NCBI GenBank assembly: GCA_049889835.1
Contig: JBMHCQ010000005.1
Location: forward strand, 1-64,000
Direction of reading: 5' to 3'
DNA length: 64,000 nucleotides
Source: SW10 sp049889835
Lineage (GTDB): Bacteria > Verrucomicrobiota > Verrucomicrobiia > Verrucomicrobiales > Akkermansiaceae
The notes under the pieces were generated by a model. That model saw nothing but the letters and a program-made list of their open reading frames with translations. It had not been told where the DNA came from and did not search any database. This document shows positions 26,840-35,787 of this stretch, one piece after another. The number at the start of each line of letters is the position of its first letter. Position 1 is the first letter of the stretch. Position numbers and translations under genes: made by a program.

Positions 26840-26994
26840 GGGGGCAGCCCCGGAAGCCCAATGTCACGCCTTCTCAGGAAGACAGCGGGCAGATGGAAGT
26901 CCCCAACCTATTGGGCTTCGGGAACGCGGCTCATGCGCCAGGGACGGCGAGGTGGATACTTCTGAAAGCCCGCTCTTTTACAGAGCGGGTTTTT
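26840..26994 (+). ncRNA. Candidate structured small RNA ending in an intrinsic terminator
   Basis: The gap between two convergent genes contains a perfect 10-bp helix: GAAGCCCAAT (26853-26862) with ATTGGGCTTC (26910-26919). It is extended outward by CCC/GGG across a bulged G. Inside is a small hairpin (CTTC-TCAG-GAAG, around 26870-26881). The segment ends in a strong terminator (26969-26994), and an AT-rich GATAAT element lies just upstream (26825-26830). It does not match the conserved cores of tmRNA, SRP RNA or RNase P RNA that I know, and 6S RNA cannot be excluded. No good open frame covers it. Confidence 0.45.
26969..26994 (+). terminator. Intrinsic terminator
   Basis: A perfect 8-bp stem CCCGCTCT (26969-26976) pairs with AGAGCGGG (26982-26989) around loop TTTAC, followed by TTTTT. 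It could end the candidate RNA or read-through from the CotH gene. Confidence 0.85.
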
Positions 26995-27014
26995 CTTTGG
27001 CTAGGAGCAGGCCT

Positions 27015-29624
27015 TTATGGGGCCGGGAATTCACCCGACCGAAACCTCCGAAGCTGATCACGGATCTGTGAATCGGAGATTCGATAATCAACCGCCTGCT
27101 TGCTCCACTTGACGGCTTCTTCCCGATTTCCTTGAGCGAATTTAACTTCCGCGTAGGTATCCATGAGAGCTGGAGAAAGTGGATCCCCTTTTAAGCCTCG
27201 CGTGATCATGGTTTCTGCTTCTGCTAGATTTCGATTCGCACGAGAAGCAACCCAGGCGAAGGTGTTTCTAGCCGAATGATCGGTCGGAAAATATCGCACC
27301 TTCTCACGTAAAAGACCGAGAGTCTTCTGGCAAAGGCGATCATGAAGGGCGTTCAAACCATGCTTACGCAAAGCAGGAAAAAAATCGTCAGCCAAACTTC
27401 CATTGGCAGGAAGATGGGAATGAGCTTGTTCCAGAAACACAATCGCTTCGGCCTTTTTTCCCTCGACCAGAAGGGCCATTCCTTTCGTGAAGTCTGCCTT
27501 GAACGTATTGAGAACTGTATAACTCGCCCCCCGGGAAATGATGAGATAACGAGTCAGCTCTGCAAGGGCCGCCGCATTCTTCCATCGCTCAAGGAAGATC
27601 GCCTCAGTCAGGAGGCGGTTCAAATAAAAGGCGAGGGTCGATGAGTCTTCACCCAAGCGCAGGATTGTTTTCTGCAACGCATCATAGGAAGCTTCATGAT
27701 TCCCGTATTCAAGCTGATAATAGGATTCAGCGTAGTGGAATTGGCGAGTCCCCCCACCGTAGAGCTGGGCCATTTTCATGATTTCACTCGCTTCTTCCGT
27801 TCTGCCATTTTTCCCCAGAGAAAGAGATTTGCGAATGAGAAAACCAGAGTCTGTTTGGAGATGCGATCTGGGAGGGACTTCCTGAAAAAGTGCTGCTGCA
27901 TCCTCATAGAGGCCGAGACTGGTCGCCATACGGGCGGCATTACTTTCCCGACTCTCTAGGTATTCGGGAATATTCAGAAGATCCCATCTTCCTGATGCGG
28001 GGCCAAAGGTCACCCATAAGCTGTCGAGGTATCCGGCCAGCCGGACTTTCTCTTCCTCGGGACTCTTTTTCACTCTTTCGAGGAGAATCTTATTCCACCT
28101 CTCAAACTCCTCTCGGGAGGATGCGCCTGAACCGTTGTAAGTGGTCACCAGTTGCAGCAGCTGAAGTGTCGTCACATCGGGGTCGGCCTTTTTAATTTCA
28201 TTGAAAACCCAAAGCAATGACGGATTATCTTCCCCCTCGCTGTAGGATTGAATCAGCTCTCCAAAGGGCACTTCGAACTCATCAATCTCGCGAGCGATCG
28301 CCTCCAGCGAGCCCCGGGGCAGTTCCTCCAAAAAATACTCACACAAATCAAAATTTGATCGATCCTCCGTGCGTCGTGAGGCATCGAAGACAGCTTTGAG
28401 GATCCGGCTCACCGTTTTGTAATCGCCCCGGTTTTCATAGAACACACACACGTTTCGAATCAACTCGGTGGTCTCCTCATCCGACCTCTTGTCGCCCCAC
28501 TCTGAGATCATTTTCGTCAGATTTTTGTTCAGCCAGTCCGTGGTCACTCCCTCTTTCCCGATTCCGAAAAGAGCAGGCGCCTTCTCTTCCTGATCGGTGA
28601 TAAGGTAGTGCTCGTATGCCTGGAGGGTCGGAGACGCGTCGGCGAGTTTGGCCGCGTCATCCATTAGACCAGCCGCATAGAGGGAGACGCGAGCGTAGTA
28701 CTGCTCGGATGGGTCGGTCTCTTTTCCAGCTGCTCTTCGTAAAGCTTGTGACATCTTATCCACCCCTTCGCTATTCCCTTCGGCGCGGGCAATTAACAGG
28801 GATAACAACACCTCATGAACCAGTGAGTTCTCTTTGCTTGCTTTACGGCTTTTAAGATAGGGCACTGCATCGCCCATGAGAAGAGATGCCAAAGCTGCAA
28901 GTTGAGTCTCCTCGAGCCGGATCGCTTCTTTTTTTAGAAGGGGGAGATCTCCCTTCACCCGGAGAGCGGCAAGATAACGAGACTTTGAATCTTCGTCATC
29001 CATTTCTTGAAGCCTCGTGATCTCCTCGTCCAGCTCACCAAAAAGTTGCAGAAAACTGGCGTAGCGGATCTTCCCTGAAAAATCATTTGCAAGGCGGAGA
29101 AGCTTCCGCACTTCCGGCATGTTGTCCTGAGCAATATATTTCTTAATAAGGCTTGGAATGACGTCATTGACCATTTTGTGAAGGACCGCCTTGATCTCCT
29201 CGTTTTGCTCAAGATTGTGGAGCCGAAGAATATACTCGAAGTGTTGTCCTTCACGAAGTTCGTTTGCGATACGCCTTTTCGCCGTAGCGTCGGCAGTAAG
29301 ATAGCCCTCCAGAATAGTCACGATTTCCGGCGGAGTGTCTGGCAGGATACCACAGCGGATCTTGTGACGAAGCCTGGTCGCGCGCGCCGCAATCTCCGGG
29401 TCGTCACTCCCCTCCAGCTTCAGCAGGAAATCGAGAGCCCCCTCGCCTCTTTGCCAAATAGCCTCGCCAGCGGTCACCCGCTCCTCGAAATTATCTGAAG
29501 CCAGCCCTCTGCCAAGCTCTTGCAAACCCGGCAACTCAGCGTCCCTATTTTCTTTTGCCTCCTCCTGAGCCACGGAAAACCCAATGGTGAGCGAGTATAA
29601 AATCAGACACGCAGTGATCTTCAT
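27015..29624 (-). CDS. Large exported TPR/HEAT-repeat protein
   Basis: The 869-aa protein starts at ATG 29624 with a signal peptide (cleavage near SVAQEEA). Residues about 30-90 resemble a HEAT-type pair (LASDNFEERVTAGEAIWQRG, DDPEIAARATRLRHK). The rest is almost wholly helical, with TPR-like units towards the C-terminus: FAWVASRANRNLAEAETMITR and TYAEVKFAQGNREEAVKWSKQ. Proteins of this shape are frequent in Verrucomicrobia and are thought to be periplasmic scaffolds, but no defined function is known. It has its own transcription unit, convergent with the CotH gene. Confidence 0.82.
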   Translation of the reverse strand: MKITACLILYSLTIGFSVAQEEAKENRDAELPGLQELGRGLASDNFEERVTAGEAIWQRGEGALDFLLKLEGSDDPEIAARATRLRHKIRCGILPDTPPEIVTILEGYLTADATAKRRIANELREGQHFEYILRLHNLEQNEEIKAVLHKMVNDVIPSLIKKYIAQDNMPEVRKLLRLANDFSGKIRYASFLQLFGELDEEITRLQEMDDEDSKSRYLAALRVKGDLPLLKKEAIRLEETQLAALASLLMGDAVPYLKSRKASKENSLVHEVLLSLLIARAEGNSEGVDKMSQALRRAAGKETDPSEQYYARVSLYAAGLMDDAAKLADASPTLQAYEHYLITDQEEKAPALFGIGKEGVTTDWLNKNLTKMISEWGDKRSDEETTELIRNVCVFYENRGDYKTVSRILKAVFDASRRTEDRSNFDLCEYFLEELPRGSLEAIAREIDEFEVPFGELIQSYSEGEDNPSLLWVFNEIKKADPDVTTLQLLQLVTTYNGSGASSREEFERWNKILLERVKKSPEEEKVRLAGYLDSLWVTFGPASGRWDLLNIPEYLESRESNAARMATSLGLYEDAAALFQEVPPRSHLQTDSGFLIRKSLSLGKNGRTEEASEIMKMAQLYGGGTRQFHYAESYYQLEYGNHEASYDALQKTILRLGEDSSTLAFYLNRLLTEAIFLERWKNAAALAELTRYLIISRGASYTVLNTFKADFTKGMALLVEGKKAEAIVFLEQAHSHLPANGSLADDFFPALRKHGLNALHDRLCQKTLGLLREKVRYFPTDHSARNTFAWVASRANRNLAEAETMITRGLKGDPLSPALMDTYAEVKFAQGNREEAVKWSKQAVDYRISDSQIRDQLRRFRSGEFPAP

Positions 29625-29655
29625 AGGTCATAAGGTTACTGATTTCTGGAAAGGT

Positions 29656-30360
29656 TCAAGGCTCCTTCCCGAGGAGTTCATCGACGAGCTTCGGCAAGAC
29701 CTTTCCTGCCGGCCCGTCTTCGACCCGGGAAAAACGGTCCGAGCCGGCAGTTCGCTCCAAATTCACCTCAATGGTTTCAGCTCCTGCATCGAGAGCCAGC
29801 TCGGAAAAACCAGCCGCCGGATAGACCCGCGCCGAGGTTCCGACCGCAATAAAAAGATCTGCCCGTGCCAAGGCCTTTTCAATCCGCGGCATGTGATGAG
29901 GCATTTCTCCAAACCAGACAACATCCGGCCGACTCGTCCCCCGGGATTCACAAAGCGGGCAGGATGTCTCAGAACCCAAATCACCCCGAATTTCGAAATC
30001 CTCGTTACAAGAGACACAACGTGCCTTTAAAAGCTCCCCATGCATGTGGAGGACCTCGGGAGAGCCTCCCTTTTCATGCAGGTGATCAATATTCTGGGTA
30101 ATCAGGACGACCTCTCCCTCAAACTCTCGCTGCAGCCGGGCCAAGGCGCGATGACCTTCGTTCGCTTCTACGCCAGAAAGGAGCTCGCGACGGCGCTCGT
30201 TGTAAAATCGCTGTAGCCGCAGAGGATCGCGTGCAAACCCTTCAGGGGTGGCCACATCTTCAACCCGCTCGCCTTCCCACAAGCCGCCACCGCCTCGAAA
30301 AGTCTGAACCCCTGACTCTGCGGAAATCCCTGCTCCAGTCAGAATGACGATCGTTTTCAT
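29656..30360 (-). CDS. cobB: NAD-dependent protein deacylase (sirtuin)
   Basis: 234 aa from ATG 30360, which overlaps the upstream membrane-protein stop by 4 bp. It has the sirtuin series GAGISAESGVQTFRG, TQNIDHLHEKGG, HMHGEL (catalytic His), the zinc ligands CVSC and CPLC, VWFGEMP and GTSARVYPAAGF. The YNERR element (Y-x-x-R) is the class III signature linked to removal of succinyl or malonyl groups. It is the last gene of a five-gene operon led by hisC. Confidence 0.93.
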   Translation of the reverse strand: MKTIVILTGAGISAESGVQTFRGGGGLWEGERVEDVATPEGFARDPLRLQRFYNERRRELLSGVEANEGHRALARLQREFEGEVVLITQNIDHLHEKGGSPEVLHMHGELLKARCVSCNEDFEIRGDLGSETSCPLCESRGTSRPDVVWFGEMPHHMPRIEKALARADLFIAVGTSARVYPAAGFSELALDAGAETIEVNLERTAGSDRFSRVEDGPAGKVLPKLVDELLGKEP

Positions 30361-30587
30361 CCCTTCGGTTTTCTGCGAAGGACCCAGATGACACGCGCCA
30401 GAAAGAGAACAAAGAGAATCACCGAGAGAATCAGAAAACTGGTGCTCCACGGCGTCCCTTCGCTCTCATTCATCACCTTGAGTATTTCCTCATAACGCGG
30501 CATGACAAAACGACTCACGAGAAAGAAAAGGAGCGAGCTCGCAAAAAGCACCCACTCGTATCTGAACTTCCGGGAGCCCTTTTTCAT
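30357..30587 (-). CDS. Small two-helix membrane protein
   Basis: The 76-aa protein starts at ATG 30587, overlapping the mnmE stop by 4 bp; its own stop overlaps the cobB start. It has a basic N-terminus and two transmembrane segments (WVLFASSLLFFLVSRFVM and FLILSVILFVLFLARVIWVL), then a positively charged end (RRKPKG). No family is recognised. The double overlap argues that it is a real translated gene. Confidence 0.75.
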   Translation of the reverse strand: MKKGSRKFRYEWVLFASSLLFFLVSRFVMPRYEEILKVMNESEGTPWSTSFLILSVILFVLFLARVIWVLRRKPKG

Positions 30588-31921
30588 TTCCCAATACAGA
30601 AATTGCCAAAAATCTCACCCAAAATTTCCTCGGTATCAACAACGCCTGCGATCTCCCCGATCGCGGTCAGAGCTTCTCGAAGACTCAGCGCGGTCAGTTC
30701 TGGTTCCTCCCCCGCGTCCATAGAGGATATCGCGGAGTCCAGTGCGGATTCTGCACGTGTCAGGCAGGCCTGATGCCGTGCGTTCACGGCGACAGAATGA
30801 ACGCCCCATTGCGCTTCATCAAGCGAGAGAATCTTCGCAAGCTCCGCTTCCAAATTCTCAAACCCATCCCCCGTTTCACAAGAAATCCTGAGACCGGACT
30901 CTTGGCTCCACCTGGAATCCTCCTGGTCCGATTTGTTGAAAATCCGGAGATGCTTCACGCCCTCGGGCACGGTGAGTTTCTCTTCTGCGGGTGGCCGGGA
31001 AAGATCAATGAGCTCCAAGACCAAGTCCGCCTTGGCCACCTGAGAATGGGTCATTGCAATTCCAGTCTGCTCGATCTCATCGGAAGAATCGCGCACCCCT
31101 GCGGTATCGATCAGTCGAAGAGGAATTCCCCTGATATTCACCACCTCCTCAATCGTGTCGCGAGTGGTGCCTTCGATAGAACTGACGATCGCTCGCTGAT
31201 ACCCTAAAAGCCGATTCAACAAAGAAGACTTTCCCACGTTGGGCTTTCCATAAATAACAGTCCGAACCCCCTCTCGCAAAATTCGACCCTGATCGGCGGT
31301 CGCCAGAAGGCCCGTGATCACCGACATCTGATCCTCAAGTTGGAGACGCAGGGAATCGCCAACGGCCGGATCGATGTCCTCCTCCGGAAAATCAATGTAG
31401 GCCTCGAGGTGCGCGGTCGCCCCAAGAAGGCCTCCCCGAAGGGCTTCACAGGTCTTGCCGAGACGACCCTCCAGTTGCTCTGTTGCTGAGCGAAGGGCCA
31501 GCGAGGTCTGCGCGGAGATGAGGTCCATCACCGCCTCAGCCTGAGTCAGGTCCATGCGACCGTTCAAAAAAGCCCGCTGCGTGAACTCACCCGGCTCGGC
31601 TGGCCTTGCGCCCGCTCGCACAAACCGCTCTAGGATTTTACGCGTCACCACGACTCCGCCATGACCGGTGAACTCCACAACATCTTCCCCGGTATAACTC
31701 GCCGGGCCCGAAAAGGTGACCAAGAGACCCTCGTCGATCACGAGACCATCGACGTCATGGATTTTTCGAAGCGCAACCGTTCGCGGTTCTGGCAGAGATG
31801 CGGAACCCATCACTGATTCCGCAATTTGCCGGACCCCTTGCCCAGAGAGCCGGATCAAGGAAACCGCACCAGTTCCGGCAGGCGAGGCAATCGCGACAAT
31901 GGCTTCAGCAGCACTGCTCAT
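30584..31921 (-). CDS. mnmE: tRNA uridine-5-carboxymethylaminomethyl(34) GTPase MnmE
   Basis: The 445-aa protein starts at ATG 31921. With MnmG it modifies wobble uridines in tRNA. The N-terminal folate-binding domain has IVAIASPAGTGAVSLIRLSG and PGEFTQRAFLNGRMDLTQAEAV. The GTPase domain has GKPNVGKSSLLN (G1), EGTTRDT (G2), DTAG (G3) and NKSD (G4). The invariant C-terminal CIGK is present. Both ends overlap neighbouring genes by 4 bp. Confidence 0.96.
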   Translation of the reverse strand: MSSAAEAIVAIASPAGTGAVSLIRLSGQGVRQIAESVMGSASLPEPRTVALRKIHDVDGLVIDEGLLVTFSGPASYTGEDVVEFTGHGGVVVTRKILERFVRAGARPAEPGEFTQRAFLNGRMDLTQAEAVMDLISAQTSLALRSATEQLEGRLGKTCEALRGGLLGATAHLEAYIDFPEEDIDPAVGDSLRLQLEDQMSVITGLLATADQGRILREGVRTVIYGKPNVGKSSLLNRLLGYQRAIVSSIEGTTRDTIEEVVNIRGIPLRLIDTAGVRDSSDEIEQTGIAMTHSQVAKADLVLELIDLSRPPAEEKLTVPEGVKHLRIFNKSDQEDSRWSQESGLRISCETGDGFENLEAELAKILSLDEAQWGVHSVAVNARHQACLTRAESALDSAISSMDAGEEPELTALSLREALTAIGEIAGVVDTEEILGEIFGNFCIGK

Positions 31922-32514
31922 CTCGCTGATTTAAGTTCTTCATGATTACCAGGCGTTCCGCCCACTCCGGAAATTTCCCAACTCAGAATCCCATCGATCA
32001 CAAGAACGGAGCCAGAATCAGAGCTCCATTTCAAACGAAGCGTGGGCAGTCGACCTTGAGGTTTTCGGTGCGAGATATCAGTCCACACGCTCTTTGCCAG
32101 AATCTGCCCTGCTGGAGAATCACGCTGGACCGAGACGGGAGCCTGATCATTGAGATGAGCCGGATTTCCCAACTGATAAATTCGGGAGCTTTGGCTCTTT
32201 TCCAAGGCGGACGTGATGTCCTCAACGAGCGGGGCTCTCGACGCTCCACTTTTTTCAGGAATCGGGCGAATTACAAAATCATGCAGAAAGCGGGCCTGAG
32301 TGTGTCCCCTGATGTCCCAACCAAAAAGAAACCTCCCAACCACCTTCTTAAAAAATGCTCGTTCTCTTTGAGCTACCCCCTGGAAAAAACGTTTGAGAGC
32401 TTCTGGACAAATAGGGGTTCCGGGAGCTTCCGCCTGAAACTGAAGTTCCCTCGTTGCATCAGACCAGAACCCCGCCCTAAAGCTGAACTGCCGTTGTCCG
32501 AGAAAGCCGACCAT
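31918..32514 (-). CDS. Hypothetical protein coupled to mnmE
   Basis: 198 aa from ATG 32514; the open frame continues into hisC, so the true start is uncertain, and a GGGGAG lies about 20 bp upstream. The stop overlaps the mnmE start by 4 bp. There is no signal peptide or membrane segment. The protein is Arg- and Phe-rich in its first half (RFLFGWDIRGHTQARFLHDF), with a strand-rich second half (LPTLRLKWSSDSGSVLVIDG). No family is recognised. Confidence 0.6.
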   Translation of the reverse strand: MVGFLGQRQFSFRAGFWSDATRELQFQAEAPGTPICPEALKRFFQGVAQRERAFFKKVVGRFLFGWDIRGHTQARFLHDFVIRPIPEKSGASRAPLVEDITSALEKSQSSRIYQLGNPAHLNDQAPVSVQRDSPAGQILAKSVWTDISHRKPQGRLPTLRLKWSSDSGSVLVIDGILSWEISGVGGTPGNHEELKSAR

Positions 32515-32546
32515 TCGTTTGAGAAAACTAAATTCTATCTCCCCTG

Positions 32547-33641
32547 TCAACTTGTGAGCAAGGCGTCGAGCTCTGCCAGACAACGCTCGTTCTCTTCCGG
32601 TTTCCCGATGGAAATGCGAACCCATTCTGGCAATTTATAACCACGCATCGCCCGCACGATGACGCCCTTCTTGAGAAGCTCTGCAAACACGTGGTCACCA
32701 TCGCCCACATTCACGAGCACGAAGTTGGCAACGCTGGGCACAAACTCCCATCCGCGCTCTTCAAAGGCCGCATGAAAGAACTCCAGTCCCTTGCGATTGT
32801 TTTCCACCGTCGCGGCGATGTGTTGCTCGTCTTGAATCGATGCCAGCGCAGCAGCCTGAGCGATCGAATTCGCATTAAAAGGCTGGCGGGCACTATTCAA
32901 CAGCTTTGCGATCGGAGCAGGCGCGAGGCCATAGCCAATTCGCAGAGCGGAAAGCCCCTGGGCTTTGGAGAACGTCCGCATCACGACCACATTCTTCCCC
33001 GCCTTGATGTGCTTGATGGCATCAGGAGGCTCCGGTAGGAATTCGTGATAGGCTTCATCGAAAACAGCCACCACGTGATCCGGAAGATGGTCCACGAATC
33101 GATCAATCTCCTCCTGCCCAACCAAGGTTCCAGTCGGGTTATTAGGATTTGCAATGAAGACCAAGCGGGTTTCCGGAGTGATCGCATCCGCCATGGCATC
33201 CAGATCATGGACAAATCCAGGATCAGGTACTTCGATGTAATTCGCGCCAAAAAGCGTCACCATCAATTTGTAAACGACAAAGGCATGCTCGGCCGCAATC
33301 AGGGAAGCACCTGGTTGGAGAAAGGAATGGCAGAGCAGCTCGATAATTTCGTTGGAACCATTGCCCATGACGACATTTTCAAACGCCACTCCATGCTTCT
33401 CCGCCAAAGCCGACCGCAACTTATAGCCCCCGCCATCAGGATAGAGGTGGGCCCGCTCGATTTCAGCTCGCATCGCCTCTTGCGCTTTCGGAGAAGGTCC
33501 CAGCGGGTTTTCGTTACTTGCTAGTTTGATAATTTCTTCCGGTTTTAGCCCCAGTTCGCGGGCCGTTTCTTCAATCGGCTTCCCCGGCTCGTACGGCACA
33601 AGATCGCACACCCATTGATTGGCGGAATTTACTATCGACAT
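32547..33641 (-). CDS. hisC: Histidinol-phosphate aminotransferase
   Basis: The 364-aa protein starts at ATG 33641. It converts imidazole-acetol phosphate to histidinol phosphate in histidine synthesis. Fold-type I aminotransferase motifs are complete: LASNENPLGPSP, YPDGGGYKLR, GNGSNEII, NPNNPTGTL, FDEAYHEF and TFSKAQGLSALRIGY (PLP lysine). No other his genes are present. Downstream genes are tightly packed, so it leads the hisC-mnmE-cobB operon. Confidence 0.94.
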   Translation of the reverse strand: MSIVNSANQWVCDLVPYEPGKPIEETARELGLKPEEIIKLASNENPLGPSPKAQEAMRAEIERAHLYPDGGGYKLRSALAEKHGVAFENVVMGNGSNEIIELLCHSFLQPGASLIAAEHAFVVYKLMVTLFGANYIEVPDPGFVHDLDAMADAITPETRLVFIANPNNPTGTLVGQEEIDRFVDHLPDHVVAVFDEAYHEFLPEPPDAIKHIKAGKNVVVMRTFSKAQGLSALRIGYGLAPAPIAKLLNSARQPFNANSIAQAAALASIQDEQHIAATVENNRKGLEFFHAAFEERGWEFVPSVANFVLVNVGDGDHVFAELLKKGVIVRAMRGYKLPEWVRISIGKPEENERCLAELDALLTS

Positions 33642-33775
33642 GGGGTGAAACTAACGCCCCCTCCCTACTCTGCAAGCCCCCATCGGCATGGAGTGCCAAT
33701 CCACTGACAAGCCATTTAAAATCAGCGAGAATCCTCGACCGTATCCATTGCATCTGATACCCTTTGGTAAAACCA

Positions 33776-35020
33776 ATGTTCTCGAAAATTGATCTCCTAG
33801 CCGCACTCGACGAAGTCGATCAAACCACTCTCGCGCTCGTTGAATCACTCACCAAAGAACAGCTTACCGTTCCCTTTGAACCGGGAATCAATCCACCCAT
33901 CTGGGAACTTGGACACGCCGCCTTCTTCTACGAATTCTTCATCCTTCGCGCTCTTGATGACACGACCCCCGCCATGCCCGGTTATGACGAAATCTGGGAT
34001 TCCTTCGAAATCAAACACCGCGAGAGATGGCGGGAAGGAGTCGTCCCTGATCTTCAGAAAACTCTCGCCTACTATCGAAACATCATTTTTGCCGTTCGCC
34101 AGCGACTTCTGAGCAAAACTCTTACCCCTCGGTGCGCCTACCTCTATCGCTACGCCATCTCCCATCAGCACATGCATGTCGAATCCCTTATTTGGGCACG
34201 ACAAACTCTCAGCTACCCTCCCCCTCCCAACTTGACCCTCCCTCCCCCATCAAGTCTGGAAATACCGGCCCTTCCCGGCGATGCCCGAATACCCGAGGGT
34301 TCCTATCGCATCGGTCTTCCTCATGACGATAACTTCGCGGGAAAACACTTCGGGTTCGATTGCGAAAAGCCCGCCTTCGCCCACCATCTCGATGCCTTCA
34401 AAATTTCCAAAACCCTGGTCACGAATCACGAATTCGCCCAGTTCGTTCAAGCCGGTCAGTATGACGATTCTTCCGCATGGTCCTACGGCGGAAAAATGTG
34501 GCTTCGCGACACCAAGGCCCGTCACCCTGTTTCATGGAAGCAGTCCGCCGGGAACTGGCAGGAACGGCTCTTTGATCAATGGCACCCTCTCCGACCCGAA
34601 GCCCCAGTGACTCATATCAGCTTCTGGGAAGCGGAAGCCTTCGCCAACTGGGCCGGGCGTCGCCTTCCCAACGAATTTGAATGGGAAGCCGCCGCCGCAG
34701 GATCAATCGCCAAAGGCGATCTCGATCAGAAATTCTTCGCCCAAAACCCTGTCACCGCTTTTCCCGAATCAGCCTCTTCCTTCGGCTGCCTTCAAATGCT
34801 CGGAACCGCTTGGGAATGGACCACAAGCCAGTTTCTTCCCTACGACGGCTTTAAAATCGACATGTATCCTTATATGTCCTCCCTTCAGTTCGGAGACCAC
34901 AAGGTGGCACGTGGCGGGTCCTGCGCTACCTCCTCCGCCCTGGTGCGAATCACCTACCGCCAAGCCTACCACCCCGATCGCCGCGACGTCTTCACCGGCT
35001 TTCGAACCTGCTCGAAGTAA
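33776..35020 (+). CDS. EgtB/SenA-like non-heme iron sulfoxide or selenoneine synthase
   Basis: 414 aa from ATG 33776 (MFSKIDLLAAL); a TTG four codons upstream is possible. Residues 1-150 form a DinB-like helical domain with candidate iron ligands His in IWELGHAAFF and the H-x3-H in HQHMHVES. Residues about 175-414 form a formylglycine-generating/sulfatase-modifying domain (LVTNHEFAQFV, THISFWEAEAFANWAGRRLPNEFEWEAAA, ARGGSCATSS, RITYRQAYHP.RR...GFR). Enzymes of this layout join cysteine or a seleno-sugar to hercynine. No egtD, senB or selD-like gene is adjacent, so the exact reaction is open. Confidence 0.82.
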   Translation: MFSKIDLLAALDEVDQTTLALVESLTKEQLTVPFEPGINPPIWELGHAAFFYEFFILRALDDTTPAMPGYDEIWDSFEIKHRERWREGVVPDLQKTLAYYRNIIFAVRQRLLSKTLTPRCAYLYRYAISHQHMHVESLIWARQTLSYPPPPNLTLPPPSSLEIPALPGDARIPEGSYRIGLPHDDNFAGKHFGFDCEKPAFAHHLDAFKISKTLVTNHEFAQFVQAGQYDDSSAWSYGGKMWLRDTKARHPVSWKQSAGNWQERLFDQWHPLRPEAPVTHISFWEAEAFANWAGRRLPNEFEWEAAAAGSIAKGDLDQKFFAQNPVTAFPESASSFGCLQMLGTAWEWTTSQFLPYDGFKIDMYPYMSSLQFGDHKVARGGSCATSSALVRITYRQAYHPDRRDVFTGFRTCSK

Positions 35021-35104
35021 GCCAACGAGCTAAACAGGCTCAATGAGTTGAAATTCCTGACTCCCGTCTATGCTCGGAACGAACATGACAGCCATTCCGA
35101 TCGC

Positions 35105-35782
35105 TCAAACCTTCCCCGTATAAATCGAAGCAATTCCAAAGCTCAGCGGAATCCATTCCGTCTCCTTCAGTCCCGCTTCACGGAAGAGATCCAGCATCGC
35201 CTCTCCCTTCGGAAACTCCCCGATCGATCCTGCCAGATACTCGTAAGCCTCGCGTTGCCCCGTTAAAGCCCCCGCCATTTTGGGCAGCACCTTGTTGAGA
35301 TAAAATTCATAGGGCTTCGCCAACACCCCATCCGGCAGAGAAAAATCGAGCACCAGAAGATGCCCTCCCGGCGAAATCACCCGCGTCATTTCCTTCACCG
35401 CGTCCGCCCAGTTCGACATATTGCGCAACCCAAAGGCCACCGTCACAAAATCGAACTCCCCATCCTCAAAGCGCAAGTTCATCGCATCCGCCACTTCCGT
35501 CTCCTTCACCCCCGCCGCCGTGGCATGCGCGAGCATCTCCGGACAAAAATCCGTCCCCAGCATTTTGGCCTCCGGACAACACCTCTGAATCTCTAAAGCC
35601 AAATCCCCCGTGCCCGTCGCGACATCGAGAATGCTCTTCGGCTTCCACGCCTCCACCATGCGGCCCACTTTTTTGCGCCACAGGATATCCGTCCCGGCAC
35701 TTAGGACGTGATTGGTCAGCACGTAGCGATCAGCGATCTTGGCAAACGCGCCTTTGACGAAGTTCGGGTCTTGTCCGGTCAC
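35105..35782 (-). CDS. ubiE: Demethylmenaquinone/ubiquinone methyltransferase
   Basis: The 225-aa protein starts at GTG 35782, the only in-frame start after the preceding stop. SAM-binding motif I is ILDVATGTGDLAL; further signatures are FCPEMLAHA, TVAFGLRNMSNW and GGHLLVLDFSLP, and the terminal GIASIYTG is typical. It methylates the quinone ring in menaquinone (MenG) or ubiquinone synthesis; for Verrucomicrobia menaquinone is more likely. It lies 5 bp after the GNAT stop on the same strand. Confidence 0.92.
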   Translation of the reverse strand: MTGQDPNFVKGAFAKIADRYVLTNHVLSAGTDILWRKKVGRMVEAWKPKSILDVATGTGDLALEIQRCCPEAKMLGTDFCPEMLAHATAAGVKETEVADAMNLRFEDGEFDFVTVAFGLRNMSNWADAVKEMTRVISPGGHLLVLDFSLPDGVLAKPYEFYLNKVLPKMAGALTGQREAYEYLAGSIGEFPKGEAMLDLFREAGLKETEWIPLSFGIASIYTGKV

Positions 35783-35787
35783 AGGTT

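Noticed and set aside
26840..26994. SRP RNA, tmRNA or RNase P RNA identity for the structured segment
   Set aside because: The conserved SRP tetraloop region, tmRNA tag/acceptor and RNase P core sequences are not present.
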